Assembly (NCBI GenBank): GCA_900240875.1 | Contig: OESE01000222.1 | Coordinates: 2,756,001 to 2,820,000 of the forward strand | Source: Crithidia expoeki | Lineage: Eukaryota; Euglenozoa; Kinetoplastea; Trypanosomatida; Trypanosomatidae | Direction: 5' to 3' | DNA length: 64,000 nt | Shown: in pieces, positions 39,969 to 50,700 of the stretch | Numbering within the stretch: the first letter of the stretch is position 1 | Layout of the letters: every line of letters starts with the position of its first letter | Notes under the pieces: model-generated | What the model was told of the DNA's origin: nothing | The model's database searches: none | The model's input: only the letters and a program-made list of their open reading frames with translations | Program-made: the position numbers and the translations under genes

Positions 39969-42041
39969 CTATATAGCCTCACGTCGCACACGGCGGAAGT
40001 AGTTCTTCTCGAAGACCTGCTCACCATTGAGTTTGGCCCTAATGTTGGAACGGATGTACAAATAGTCCTCATCCGAGTGCTGCGAACTCGTGATGTCCAC
40101 ATCCGTGACGCAATTAGGGCGGCTCATCTTGAACTTCTGGGTGATATCGTAATGTGCCGAGAGGGGGTCGCGGTTGCTCAACGTTAGCTCGCGGCGCAGG
40201 TTGTGCTCAATCGTTGTGTCGATGTCGTCAAAGCGGTAGATTCCTTCGCCGAAGACACCGCCGACGCCGTCTGTGACACACGTCCACACATCGCGCACGA
40301 TGTCGTACGACACGGACCGGTCCACGTGGCCCGGCGTCAGGACGGTGACGGGGGTAAAGGCACCAGCCTCGGGGCTTGGATCCGGCCCGGGCACTACACG
40401 CGCCTCCTTTGCCAACAAGGGCACCGCCAGCGCCGCCGTCGCCGTGACAAGGCGCAGCGTCGTATCCTCGGGCGAGCACCACACCATTGGCCAGTAGTTG
40501 TTCGCAATGGAGAGTGAGACAGCATGTCCAGCAGGCACGCAGTAGCCGCAGAAGTCCATTTTCACCGTCACCCGTACCGGCTCGCCAGGCCTCAGTAGCG
40601 CAATTTCGCAGTCGCCTTTGGGGCCGCAGTGGACAAGGTTCTTCATGCCGTACGTTATGCGGGTCGCCGCCCCATCTGGGGCAATATCACACAACTGCAC
40701 AAACAGAAAGCCTTTTGGTTTGTCGCACGTCAGCGTGACGGTGAAGGTCGGCTGCCCGAGTATGTTCATCTCACTCGTCAGCGGCGCGGTGGTGTAGGTG
40801 ACCGCCATGCCGTTGTCCATGCGCTGGTCACCGGCCGTCTCCCCCATCACACCGGCGCCCATCCACTCGCCCGAGATGAGGCCATGGTTAAGCGGTGTAT
40901 GCACCACCACCTCCTCTGGTGTCACATCGGTGTTGTTGCTGCTGATCTTGCCGTCTTTTTCTTGCAGGAGACAACCGAAGCCGAGACCATACTGCACCGT
41001 CGGCACCTCCGCGTTGACCCACTTATCCATGGCCACCCACTTTCCCGGGGCAACCGGCTTGCTCGTGCACGGCGGCAGCGAATCTTCGATGTACGCCTGC
41101 AACGCCGGCCAGCGCTCAACGTCGTTGTCGCTGGCACCTTTCATCCAGTGGTCCCACCAGTTCGTGGCGGCGCGCAGGAAGTTCATCTTGGGGAGCGGGG
41201 TGCCGTCCTGCGGGTAGACGTGCACCCACGGGCCGCAGATCGCCTTGCACGGCACCTTCAGCCGTTCCAGCAGGTGGAAAAGCGCGTTTGTGTAAGAGTC
41301 GGCCCAGCCATCGACTAGCAGTACCGGCACCTGGATCGCGTCGTAGTCCTCCTGGATCGAGCCGTGCTTCCAGTAGTCATCGTAGACTTGGTGCTCTGCC
41401 CAGTCCGCCGCGTTGAGCGGCATTTTGTCCAACCGCTCCAACCACATTTCCTTCCAGCGGTCACCGACAAGGCGTGCGTCTGGCGGGCTGGACTGGAATC
41501 CTTGCATGATGCAACCCCACCAGAAGTTGTCGTTCAGCAGACAGCCGCCTTTCCAGTGGATGTCGTCGGTGAAACGGTTATCGGTGAAGCCGAGTACGAT
41601 AATGGCCCGGAGCGCCGGCGGGCGCCGTGCTGCCACCTGCAGCGAGTTGAAGCCGCTCCATGACTTCCCCATCATGCCGACATCGCCCGTGCACCACGGC
41701 TGCTTGCTGATCCAGTCAATCACCTCGACGGCGTCATCCTGCTCCTGCTTCAGGTACTCGTCGAGCAGCAAGCCGTCCGACTCGCCGGCGCCGCGCATGT
41801 CTACGCGGACGGAAACGTAGCCCTGACCGGCGAAGAAGCCGTGCATGGGCTCATCGCGGGTGCGGGTCCCGTTGCGCTTGCGGTAAGGGATGTACTCAAG
41901 GATCGCAGGGTAGCGGTGCTCAGGCGATGCGTCCTTCGGCATGAAGAGGCGAGCCGCGAGGCGGACGCCATCTGCCAAGGTGATGAAGATGTGTTCCACG
42001 AACTGAGTTGGGTGCGGAGGGTCCAGGATGACGCGACGCAT
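39969..42041 (-). CDS. S15/CocE-NonD family alpha/beta hydrolase
   Basis: 690-residue serine hydrolase of the X-Pro dipeptidyl-peptidase (S15) / CocE superfamily. The nucleophile motif G-K-S-W-S-G is at 125-130, with Ser127 as catalytic serine; the acid is Asp248 in D-G-W-A-D-S-Y, and His274 in G-P-W-V-H completes the triad, all in family order. R-V-D-M-R-G-A-G-E-S-D-G (79-90) is the typical oxyanion-side loop. Residues from about 430 form the C-terminal jelly-roll domain (Y-T-T-A-P-L-T, V-T-V-K-M-D-F). Relatives cleave proline dipeptides, esters or amide-bonded acyl groups, so the substrate is open. No signal peptide, so probably cytosolic. Start ATG 42039-42041 with H-P-T-Q-F-V-E close behind, as expected. 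The family is mostly bacterial; lateral gain by an ancestor is plausible but not shown. Confidence 0.9.
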   Translation of the reverse strand: MRRVILDPPHPTQFVEHIFITLADGVRLAARLFMPKDASPEHRYPAILEYIPYRKRNGTRTRDEPMHGFFAGQGYVSVRVDMRGAGESDGLLLDEYLKQEQDDAVEVIDWISKQPWCTGDVGMMGKSWSGFNSLQVAARRPPALRAIIVLGFTDNRFTDDIHWKGGCLLNDNFWWGCIMQGFQSSPPDARLVGDRWKEMWLERLDKMPLNAADWAEHQVYDDYWKHGSIQEDYDAIQVPVLLVDGWADSYTNALFHLLERLKVPCKAICGPWVHVYPQDGTPLPKMNFLRAATNWWDHWMKGASDNDVERWPALQAYIEDSLPPCTSKPVAPGKWVAMDKWVNAEVPTVQYGLGFGCLLQEKDGKISSNNTDVTPEEVVVHTPLNHGLISGEWMGAGVMGETAGDQRMDNGMAVTYTTAPLTSEMNILGQPTFTVTLTCDKPKGFLFVQLCDIAPDGAATRITYGMKNLVHCGPKGDCEIALLRPGEPVRVTVKMDFCGYCVPAGHAVSLSIANNYWPMVWCSPEDTTLRLVTATAALAVPLLAKEARVVPGPDPSPEAGAFTPVTVLTPGHVDRSVSYDIVRDVWTCVTDGVGGVFGEGIYRFDDIDTTIEHNLRRELTLSNRDPLSAHYDITQKFKMSRPNCVTDVDITSSQHSDEDYLYIRSNIRAKLNGEQVFEKNYFRRVRREAI

Positions 42042-42146
42042 TTCCTGTTTGTTGTTAACCGAATTTTTTTTTAAACGGGTGTCTCGAGAAATGTGAGAAA
42101 CGGTGAATTGCGAAACGAAAATACTTGTTCAGTGTTTTTTTGTTAT

Positions 42147-42183
<37 letters not shown>

Positions 42184-42637
42184 CCTGCGATACTTACGTG
42201 CGATGAAGACCTGCAAGGTTATTGTGTTGAATTTGGAAAGATAAAACGACATTAACCAGAGAGGTAGCAAAGATACGCGTCTTGTTCGGCATGCTCTTGA
42301 ATTAGGAAACGTACGTGCTGCAGTAGGCATAGCAGCTGTCGCCCAAGGAGTAAAAAGCCTTTCTTTTACACGGCAAGGCTATGACATGGATTTGTTGCTC
42401 TCAGCTCAAAACGGTGGAGCAACGTACACCCGCAATACTCACTGGCTAAGAACAGACTAAACGAGGTGGTGCACATCGATTTCGTACAATACTCTTCGCT
42501 CCTCGTTTTTCCTTCAAGATATGTGAACACACCACCGTAGCTACAAGTTAAAAAAAAAAAAGAAATGCAACGCGGCAAAATCAGCCTCGTCGCCTCGTTG
42601 GTGTCCCTCGTCATACCTACCTTTCCCCTAATTCACC
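42042..42637. other. Spacer between EF-G2 and S15-type hydrolase genes
   Basis: About 600 bases with a (TG)n run at 42151-42181 and an A11 run near 42551. No gene seen. Confidence 0.65.
42151..42181. repeat. (TG)n microsatellite upstream of a start codon
   Basis: Fifteen TG units on the plus strand ((CA)n on the coding strand), about 110 bases upstream of the hydrolase ATG, the same arrangement as at 7038-7074. Confidence 0.95.
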
Positions 42638-45337
42638 TCATTCCACAATGCCAAGGTTTTTCAAGACGCGAGCAATTACCGTTTTCTCCTCCAACACCTG
42701 GTAGTGATGCAGCTTCATAAAGAGGTTCGCGTGACCCTTCACAGCTTTGCGCAATTCCATCGTGTATCGCAGCGTGTTGCGCATCGCCACGATGGCCTTG
42801 ACAGACCGCCCGTCATCCTGCACGTCTACAGTCAGTGCCTTGTGCTCATTCAGCGAGCTCACAACGTTGCCGATGTAGGTCGGCTCCGACAGGTGTACCT
42901 CCACCTCCATCATCGGCTCCAGCAGGGCCAGGTCACTTTTGCGTGTCGCACGCAGTGCATCCTGCAGTGCCGATCGCGCCACGTGGCTCAGCGGCTTCTC
43001 CTGCAGCTGCGAACCGGCCGTCTTGCGGAATTGTGTCAGTATGACTTCTACGCCGTGCATCGGAAGGCCGGCTACGGGGCCGAGACGCATGCAGGCTAAC
43101 ACGGCTGCTTCGAAGGCAGCTGTAATGATGCGCAGCTCCTCCTTCGCATCGCGTGCGTCGTTGGCGCGTCCGCCATATGGAGATGAGAACCCGCCGCTCC
43201 GCTGCCCCTGCTGCTGCTGGTACTGCGAAGATGCAGAGTGTGTAAGGTAGGACTCAACCAAGGCGTCGTCTAGACGGAAGCGGCAGTGGTCGCTCGGGTC
43301 GCACCGCTCGCCATCCTCCAGCAGTGGACGCAACTGCAGCGAGAACTCCGCGTAGGGGAGCTCGTTGAAGAGCCCGACGTACTTCTCCACTGTTTGAGTG
43401 GTGCGCAGGGTCTCGCGATACTCGATGATGGCACGCAGGAGACGGCACTTCACTTGGTACTCGTTTGCGAGGCGTGACATGATGATTTCAAGGTGTAGCT
43501 CCCCCATCCCACTCACCACCACGGACCCTTGCTCATTCTCCGACACACGCAGGCTCGGGTCCTCGCGCGTCAGTTCCGAAAGTGAGTCTTTCAGAAGTTC
43601 AATCTGATTTCGCGTTGCCGCCTCGATCGAAAAAGAGATGACAGCCGGCGGAGCGTCGATGCCCTCGAGTGTGTAAACCTCCTCTTCCACCTCACCTTTC
43701 TTTACGTGCTGTTTCGACTGCAAAACGTGCCGCGATGGGGGGGCGAAGAGCGTGTCGCCCGTGTAGGTGTGGGCGAGGAAGGCAGCGCCTATCTGACCCG
43801 CTGCAAGGTGTGGCACCTCCACTGGCTGGTTTGCATGCATCACATATAACTTCTCGACTACCTCCCGCTGACCGCGGCTGTGGTTCTCCAGCAGCATGCG
43901 CGGCGTAATCTTACCGCTGTAGACGCGCAGAAACACGAGCGGGAGACGCTGACCTTTGCTCGGGCTTATCGTGTGCATAACTTTGAAGGCGAGCGCCACC
44001 GTTGGCACCGTCGGCGCCGCAGAAGCCGGCGGCAGCGCTACGGGAATGCCATCACGTGTCAGCCCTGTCGGGTGGCGATCGGCTGGCGAGGGCAAGTAGT
44101 AGGCGATGGCGTCGAGTAGAGGTTGCACACCTTGATCGCGACGGGATGCCCCGCACAGTACAGGGATGAGAGGCGGGCGGCCAGGCGGCGGCTGAACGAC
44201 GCATCGGCGCACCGCCTCCCGCAGAGCCGCCGCAGAGAGCTGTCGCTCCGCTTCCGCCTCGTCGCCGTCCGTAGCGTCGAGCTGCTCCATAAACTGCTCC
44301 GACAGCGTGTCGTCCACGGCGGTCAACTGAACAACCAAGTCGTGGCGTGCCTTGCGCATCGCCTGCGCGACGTGCAGCAGTTCGTAATCCACCACTGCTG
44401 GTTTGTGCTGCTGCAGCTGGGTCTCATCGATATCACCGCCCTTGGCATTGTTCTCATCGTTATTGATTGATGTGGTGTGATCAGGACTTTTCACGTCGAA
44501 CAACCTTGTGCGCTGCACCTCCGACCCGTTCTGCCCACCAAAGCGGCACGCCGTCTGCTCAATCACATCAACCACCCCCGCAAAGCTGCCGTCATCGTTG
44601 TGCAGGGGCACCTGCAGCAGCAGCGGTTCCACCCGCAGCTTTTCACGAATCGACGTCACAGCCATCTTAAAGTCTGCATTGTACTTATCCATTTTGTTTA
44701 AAAAAGCTAACAAGGGGATGTGGAACTTGAAGCTTTGCTGCAGGACGGTGTAGCTCTGCGCCTGCACACCGGCAGAAGCGTCGAAGAGGGCGACGACGCC
44801 GTCCACCACCCGCAACGCTCGCTCCACCTCCACCGTGAAGTCGACATGGCCCGGCGTGTCGATCAAATTTATGACATGTCCCTGCCACCGCAGCGATACA
44901 GCGGCGGACTGAATCGTGATGCCGCGGTCCGCCTCCTCTTTCATGAAGTCCGTCGTTGTCGTCCCGCTGTCGACGTCGCCGACGCGTTTCGTCACACCAG
45001 CGTAAAAGAGCATCCGCTCCGTCGTTGTCGTTTTGCCGGCGTCGATATGCGCCACGATGCCAATATTGCGGATGCTCGCGACCGCATCATCGAAGCTCTG
45101 CGTCCCCGCACTGCCGCTCCGACTAGTGCTGCCCGTGACGTGACTGCCACTGCTATAGCTATTGCTAGAATTGCGATTGGTAAATTGTGGAGAGATGCGT
45201 AGCACCGCAGTACCGCACACGCCTCCGTAACTGCGAAACGGCACGACGGTGCCTGCTGAAAAAATGCCGCGTTGGCGAACGCGAAAAGTGGCCCCGCTCG
45301 TCCAGCGGGGCGTTGAGAGAGGCGAACGCGGAAGCAT
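42638..45337 (-). CDS. GFM2: Mitochondrial elongation factor G2 (ribosome recycling GTPase)
   Basis: 899-residue translational GTPase. The first 85 residues are Arg/Ser-rich and poor in acids, a likely mitochondrial presequence. G1 A-H-I-D-A-G-K-T is at 96-103, then R-G-I-T-I-Q-S-A-A (G2), D-T-P-G-H (G3), N-K-M-D (G4) and later C-G-A-S (G5). The segment G-D-V-D-S-G-T-T-T-T-D-F-M and the F-D-A-S-A-G-V-Q-A-Q block resemble GFM2/RRF2mt, which with the recycling factor splits mitochondrial ribosomes, rather than GFM1, the translocase. Domains II to V follow, with G-M-G-E-L-H-L-E in domain III and E-P-M-M-E-V-E-V in domain V. Insertions rich in N, D and Q (about 270-300 and 700-730) lengthen it. 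Start ATG 45335-45337, following a strong acceptor. Mitochondrial import is predicted, not shown. Confidence 0.9.
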   Translation of the reverse strand: MLPRSPLSTPRWTSGATFRVRQRGIFSAGTVVPFRSYGGVCGTAVLRISPQFTNRNSSNSYSSGSHVTGSTSRSGSAGTQSFDDAVASIRNIGIVAHIDAGKTTTTERMLFYAGVTKRVGDVDSGTTTTDFMKEEADRGITIQSAAVSLRWQGHVINLIDTPGHVDFTVEVERALRVVDGVVALFDASAGVQAQSYTVLQQSFKFHIPLLAFLNKMDKYNADFKMAVTSIREKLRVEPLLLQVPLHNDDGSFAGVVDVIEQTACRFGGQNGSEVQRTRLFDVKSPDHTTSINNDENNAKGGDIDETQLQQHKPAVVDYELLHVAQAMRKARHDLVVQLTAVDDTLSEQFMEQLDATDGDEAEAERQLSAAALREAVRRCVVQPPPGRPPLIPVLCGASRRDQGVQPLLDAIAYYLPSPADRHPTGLTRDGIPVALPPASAAPTVPTVALAFKVMHTISPSKGQRLPLVFLRVYSGKITPRMLLENHSRGQREVVEKLYVMHANQPVEVPHLAAGQIGAAFLAHTYTGDTLFAPPSRHVLQSKQHVKKGEVEEEVYTLEGIDAPPAVISFSIEAATRNQIELLKDSLSELTREDPSLRVSENEQGSVVVSGMGELHLEIIMSRLANEYQVKCRLLRAIIEYRETLRTTQTVEKYVGLFNELPYAEFSLQLRPLLEDGERCDPSDHCRFRLDDALVESYLTHSASSQYQQQQGQRSGGFSSPYGGRANDARDAKEELRIITAAFEAAVLACMRLGPVAGLPMHGVEVILTQFRKTAGSQLQEKPLSHVARSALQDALRATRKSDLALLEPMMEVEVHLSEPTYIGNVVSSLNEHKALTVDVQDDGRSVKAIVAMRNTLRYTMELRKAVKGHANLFMKLHHYQVLEEKTVIARVLKNLGIVE

Positions 45338-46536
45338 CTCTCTCGTGCTGTCATAGTCTCACAAAAAAAAAAGAAAGCGAACAAGGAAAAGAGGGTTTTT
45401 CGCAGTCTCTTTCTCTTCTACGCTTCTTTTCGTCGCCCCAAACCTCCGCTCGAAGACTAGTGCTGTTGCCGTTATTCAGTGGCCCTCGGCAGCACACGTA
45501 GATCTCTCTCACAATTACTGTAGCCTGCGTGAGTGAGGCGCAGCTATTGTGTTCTCTTTTCAATTTGTGCGGCTGGAATCAGAATTGTCGTAATTAAGGC
45601 GAGACGCAATATGGGGAATGCGACGATGGGAGTTTTCAGCAGATGGTTAAACAGTTAAAAAACGCTAGAAAAAAGCCAGCGTGTCTGAGCTGAGTACACG
45701 CGCAGAAAGCAGTTGGCCAGGAAGCCCTCAAAGCACTTTTAGCCGAAGCGAAAGAAGCCAGTCACAGGCCGCATTAAAACCCCGCATCGACACAGAAAGC
45801 CCCACGAATTAACCTCTTTCTTGAATACGTCCTCTGATTAAAATAGCAATCAGTTACTGCTTACTTATCCTTTCACTTTGGAACTGCTTTACAGTCTACA
45901 CAAAATGCAGATTAGTCGTAGCAAGTAAAAAAAAAAGATCGTCGCTACATTGAGCACGAGACGCCTTTGGAACGAGAGGCTATAAAAAGTCCATGTTGAA
46001 CGCATCGTGCGAGATAAAAAGGAAAAACGAAGAGGAAAAAAAAACGCTTCTAGAAAATAGGAAAGCGAGCGGAAAGGGGGTGGGGTAATATGCTCGGAAA
46101 AACAAGAAGAGAGCCTGCGGCCTAAGCACCGTGACAGTGAGGCGTTGCTCCTTTTCCTCTTCGTTTCTCCCTCACCTTGACTCGCTCACAATAAAACTGA
46201 TATCGCTGGTAGCTTCATGTGCTCACGTACCTTATTTTAGTGCACAGAGTCGCAGAAGTTGCATTTAGCTTAAACACTCTTTTCTCTTTTCCGTGAAGTG
46301 CTACACGCAGTTTGGCTCGCGTGGTTGCGATCGGTTCCCACCTTTACTCGATATATACTGTGGTCAATCAACGCCACCTCAATTGGGTCCTTGATAAGGA
46401 TATGTGAAGACAACAAGTCAGGGGAGGTAGAGGAAGGAAATAAAGAGGACCTGCTAAACACAAAAGTCCTACTTCATTGCTGTTGCCCAGTCTTTTTTTT
46501 TCCTTGTCTTCGTACTTATTTATTATTGGCGTTATT
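45338..46536. other. Spacer between RpiB and EF-G2 genes
   Basis: 1.2 kb. Plus-strand A runs near 45929 and 46036; a plus-strand T run near 46494. No gene or RNA recognised. Confidence 0.65.
45358..45375 (-). promoter_or_regulatory. Predicted trans-splice acceptor of EF-G2 gene
   Basis: Coding strand: CTTTC then ten Ts, GTGAG, AG at 45359-45358, about 20 bases before the start. An ATG in another frame lies between acceptor and start, so a second acceptor may be used. Confidence 0.55.
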
Positions 46537-47019
46537 TCAGCAAATCTCCTGCTTCTCGATGACCTCCACTTTGTTCAAGCGGTTCTCGTGGCGCTCACCG
46601 TGTGAGAAGGGCGTAGTGAGGGCAGTGAGGATGATGTCGCGAATGACCTCCATCCCCGTCACGCGCTCGCCAATACACACCACGTTCGCGTTGTTGTGGT
46701 TACGGCAGAGGAAGGCCGTCACGTGGTCGTGGCACAGCGCAGCGCGGATGCCCCTGTATTTGTTCGCCGCAATGGACATGCCGATGCCCGTACCACACAG
46801 GAGAATGCCCATGTCGATCTCGCCCTTCTGAATTGCCTCGCACACCGGAGCAGCAAAATCAGGGTAGTCGACAGACTTCTCCGAATCAGGTCCCATGTAA
46901 ACTACGGTCAGGGCCGCGCCGGACGACTTGATCATATCGATGACGTCGTCCTTGACGGCCACGGCGGAGTGGTCGCAGCTGAAGGCGACGCGCTTGGGCA
47001 AAGTAAGCTGGTTAGACAT
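46537..47019 (-). CDS. RPIB: Ribose-5-phosphate isomerase B
   Basis: 160-residue enzyme interconverting ribose-5-phosphate and ribulose-5-phosphate in the pentose phosphate pathway. Seen: C-D-H-S-A (15-19, phosphate/ring opening site), Y-P-D-F-A (52-56), and G-I-L-L-C-G-T-G-I-G-M-S (71-82), where Cys75 is the catalytic base. C-H-D-H (96-99) and C-R-N-H-N-N-A-N (105-112) supply the remaining active-site and phosphate-binding residues. Length and motifs match trypanosomatid RpiB, a type present in bacteria and some protists but not in animals, which use the unrelated RpiA. No peroxisomal targeting motif of the S-K-L type at the end (E-I-C). Start ATG 47017-47019. Confidence 0.97.
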   Translation of the reverse strand: MSNQLTLPKRVAFSCDHSAVAVKDDVIDMIKSSGAALTVVYMGPDSEKSVDYPDFAAPVCEAIQKGEIDMGILLCGTGIGMSIAANKYRGIRAALCHDHVTAFLCRNHNNANVVCIGERVTGMEVIRDIILTALTTPFSHGERHENRLNKVEVIEKQEIC

Positions 47020-47725
47020 AACAGCTCAAAAAAGGGATAAATAGAGGGAAAATTCCAGCAAATCAAAGGAACTCCGAATCACCCCTGAAATGAGAAGACA
47101 AAAGAGGAATTCAAAGCGGTGATAACAGTGTTGAAATGAGGGAAGGAAAAACAGCGTGAGGGCTGCTCTTCAACGTTTCGAAGGTAAAGTGGGAGTGCAA
47201 AGGATCGTGAGCGGCCAAAGCGGATTGTTTTATACCAGTGGTGGTTAAAAGAAAGTCAAAAGACCGCAGAAAGGAAGAAGAAAAGGAGGCGTCCACCTTT
47301 TATATACGTAGATGTACACAGCGACACAAAGCACCGAGTCACTTCTCTCCACTTAGATTGAACGAAGTACTCTAGTAGTGTGTCATTTGGGTAATAGAAA
47401 GTGCTTCTTGGAGGCGCGATTGCAAACACACGTTGCTTTGATCTCTCAAGTGTTCGCTGCTGTTCGCAAATTGCATTAAAGATGCGTTACTGCCGCTAAC
47501 TTGCATTCAGGATTCTTGCAGGTTACGTACTTCCCCTGTGAACACAATCACCTGATTGTCCTTTACCTTTTTTCACATTTTTTTGTCCACAGCCTTGCAA
47601 GAGGAAGGCAAGAAGAAAAACAGATAGATACGGACAGAAAAAAAAAAAAACGTGATACAACGAACGCAGACAAGAGCACACAAGCACACGCTGCAGCGAG
47701 CCGAAAAAGCCCCTCACCCGCGCAC
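47020..47725. other. Spacer between TRPC4AP-like and RpiB genes
   Basis: About 700 bases, AT-rich, A12 run near 47639. No gene seen. Confidence 0.65.
47025..47053 (-). promoter_or_regulatory. Predicted trans-splice acceptor of RpiB
   Basis: A C/T-rich run (TTTTCCCTCTATTTATCCC and six Ts) ends GAG with AG at 47026-47025, only five bases from the ATG. Such a short leader is doubtful; a more distal acceptor may be the main one. Confidence 0.4.
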
Positions 47726-50700
47726 TCAAGGAGAAGCAATTATCTCCGAATAGCGAGGCATAAAGTAGTCTGGCAGGATGCGCAGCAGGTACAGCGCGAT
47801 TGACTTGTACTCAGCAAAGGCCACCTCCGTGCTGAAGAACACCGTGGCAACGTACCGCTGGCACGAGGCATAGTAGCCGATCCAAAGACAGAGCAGGCGG
47901 AAGAAGCTGCGGTAGAAGCAGCCGCCAAATTCGCGCTGGTAGACGCTGCCCTCGTGAGGCGGGTCGCAGCAGCCATAGCACATCATCCCTGGACATCGCC
48001 ACCGCAGCAAGTCTGGAGCCGGCACACCGCGCGAAATAACCGGTGACACTCCGAAGTCGATGCTGTCGTACTCGTTGTGTTTGCGGTGGGAGGAGTGGTA
48101 AAGGGTGTTCGCGGCGTTGCTGCTGCGAGCGAACTCCATGGGGGAGTCCAGCGTCATCGAGCCCTCCACGCCCTGGCCATCCGAAACACCAGCGGCAGAA
48201 CTTGCAACAGCACCGCCCATCCGGCCGCGCAGCTTCAACTCCCACTCCGCCTCCTCTGATGTCGCCGCGTCGCGCCAGTCGCACACACACACTCCGTCGT
48301 CTTCCTGTAAGCTGCGGAAGTGACGACCTTCGCGGGCGGCGGCGAGCACGGCAGCGGCCCGTTGCTTCTCCGCCTGCCGCGCGCGGAACTCCTGTTCCTT
48401 GTTGAGCCACGTTTCATAGCCGTGCTGCGCAAAAGGTCTCATCTTCTCGAGCACCGTTCGCACACTTGCCTCGGCATCCGTCGTGTACACCGGCAAGCCG
48501 TCGTTCTCGCTTGAAAAGACGGGTGGGGCACCAGGCACGACGTCGCCGATCATGGCCACCCGCAAGAACACCAGCAGGACAGTGGTCACGATGGAAAGGC
48601 GCGTGTTGTCCTCCATCGCCTCAATGTTCAGCCCGCACAAGGCACTGAAGACGAGTTTGTGCGGCTCGGCGAGCAGCAGTCGTGCCAGGGGCGCCATCTC
48701 CGCCAGCACCTTTGTGTCAGACAGGACGGTATTCTGGAAGATCTCACGCTGGGCAGCGGCAGTGCGCTCGTCTAGTGGACGGGACTCGTCTTGCTGCTCA
48801 ATGAGTTCCGACACGGTCGATTCTGCCGGCTGTTGCAGCCCAAACAGCGGAGCGCGCAGACGCCGCGGCGGCCCTACCGGTGGCAGTGAGCAGCGGCCCT
48901 GCAACAGCGCGTTGTCCGTTGGAGCACGGAAGAGACCAGGGAAAGGCCGCTGTTCCGGCGGCTGGCGGTGCGGAGTGTTAATGAGTACTGCTACCAACTC
49001 CATTAGCAGCTCCGTGCGCTGTGGGCCCTGTGCCGGTGCGAGGCTGACCTCACGTGCGAAGTGCCGTGACACGCGAATGACGTATGCGATGCGCACTGCG
49101 TCGCCGGAAATGATGTCGCTCGTGCGGCCGATGCCGGGCGGCGCAGAAGGCAGCCGCACATCGTTAACGGTGTCGTCCACGGGTTTATTCAAGTAATTGC
49201 CACGTGCGCGCAACCCCGGCGTGAGGGACAGCAGCAGGGAACGAAGGAAGAGGTGGGTTTCACCGCCAAAGGTCAGCAGGCGGCGCAGCAACACACTGCC
49301 GAACGGCTCGTGCTCCTCCCGCTCCAGCGGCGGCCGTTTCAAAATCTTCTCCACCTCCTCGTGAATAGTGGAGAGGATAACAGGATTTTGCCGGTTCGTG
49401 TTACTGATAGCTTCATTCAAGTGCGACAGGTCCAACTCACCAGCGATGTACGAGCAGAGTCTCTTAAGATTGCCGCCATGGTAGCGCACCAGCTCACCCA
49501 GCAGCGTAAACATGTTTGACTGCAACTTCGACGGCACCATTGACCCGCTCAGTCCCGGGATGCGGGTTCCGTTGTAGATGCGCTCCAGGATCGCGGGCAT
49601 CAGCAGCGAACCAAGCGTCGTCTGCGGTGATGCCGGGTCATCGCGGTTGTCGGTACCGAAGAGAAACGTGCGCAGGTACGACTCGAGTGTTTGATAGAGG
49701 CCGATGCGGACGCAACTGTCCTCGCGGTCGCGACGGATGACAGCCGCCATCGCCATTGCGTTCGCCGCCGACGTTGTCACGACTTCCCCATCGGCAACCA
49801 CCATCGCCTGCTCTGTTCGATCCTGTGCGTTGCAGTATTCGTAAAGCCCCCGCAGCAGCTCCATCTTGCGCATCGTGTCGGGGCCGTGCTGATGGTTGTC
49901 CGGCTCCTCCTCTGACATCTGGTTCGGATCTTGCAGATAAGTGCTGGCGTTGTCCCCGAGGAGCTCCAGAAAAGGCACGAGGCGCCACGTAGATGGATAA
50001 GGAGAGACTGTGTGCCCGCCACGTGTCGCGTGTTCACCGGACGTGCGGGATGGTAAGAAGCGCGGCAGTAAGCGCATCTCGTCAGACAAATTGACGTGCG
50101 GCGGGACATCGACAAGTGCCGGCAACGTCGGGTCCAGCCCGAAAGCCGCCTCCATCATCGGTACCGATCGCGGCACCCAGCGGCAGTCGTGCAGCAGCCG
50201 CCACGCGTCGCTAAAGTAAAACGTGGAGAGCAGCATGTTCAGGAGAAAGAGCACCTCGCTCTGCGACTCCACGATGCGCTGCACGCCGTAGACGTCGAGC
50301 TCGGCGATATCGCGCACCTGCGGCAGCGGCTCGAAGAGTTGGTGATTCAACTTCGCGTTGGCCGTGTTGAATTCTTCACTTGTCATTTGGTGGTAGCTGA
50401 GGCTCCAAAGCCGGCGCGTCGCGCTCGCCACGTACGCGCAGCGGTTGTCGTCCCGCTGCGGTAACAGGGAAGGGTCGCAGAGCCGCCAGCGCTGCCGCGT
50501 GTCCACCGCGCCGACCCACCACTGAATCTCCATCGAAGACTTGAAATTCTGCTCCATCCCATCCTCCTCCAGCAGGTTGCGGTCCAGCATCCACTGCACA
50601 AGGCGGGACGGGTCCTCATCTTGGAACTGGTTCGACGTGATGCGGCCGAGGAACTCCATCTGTTCCGCCATGCCCTGCGTCGCGCCAAGGCCGCTCAGCA

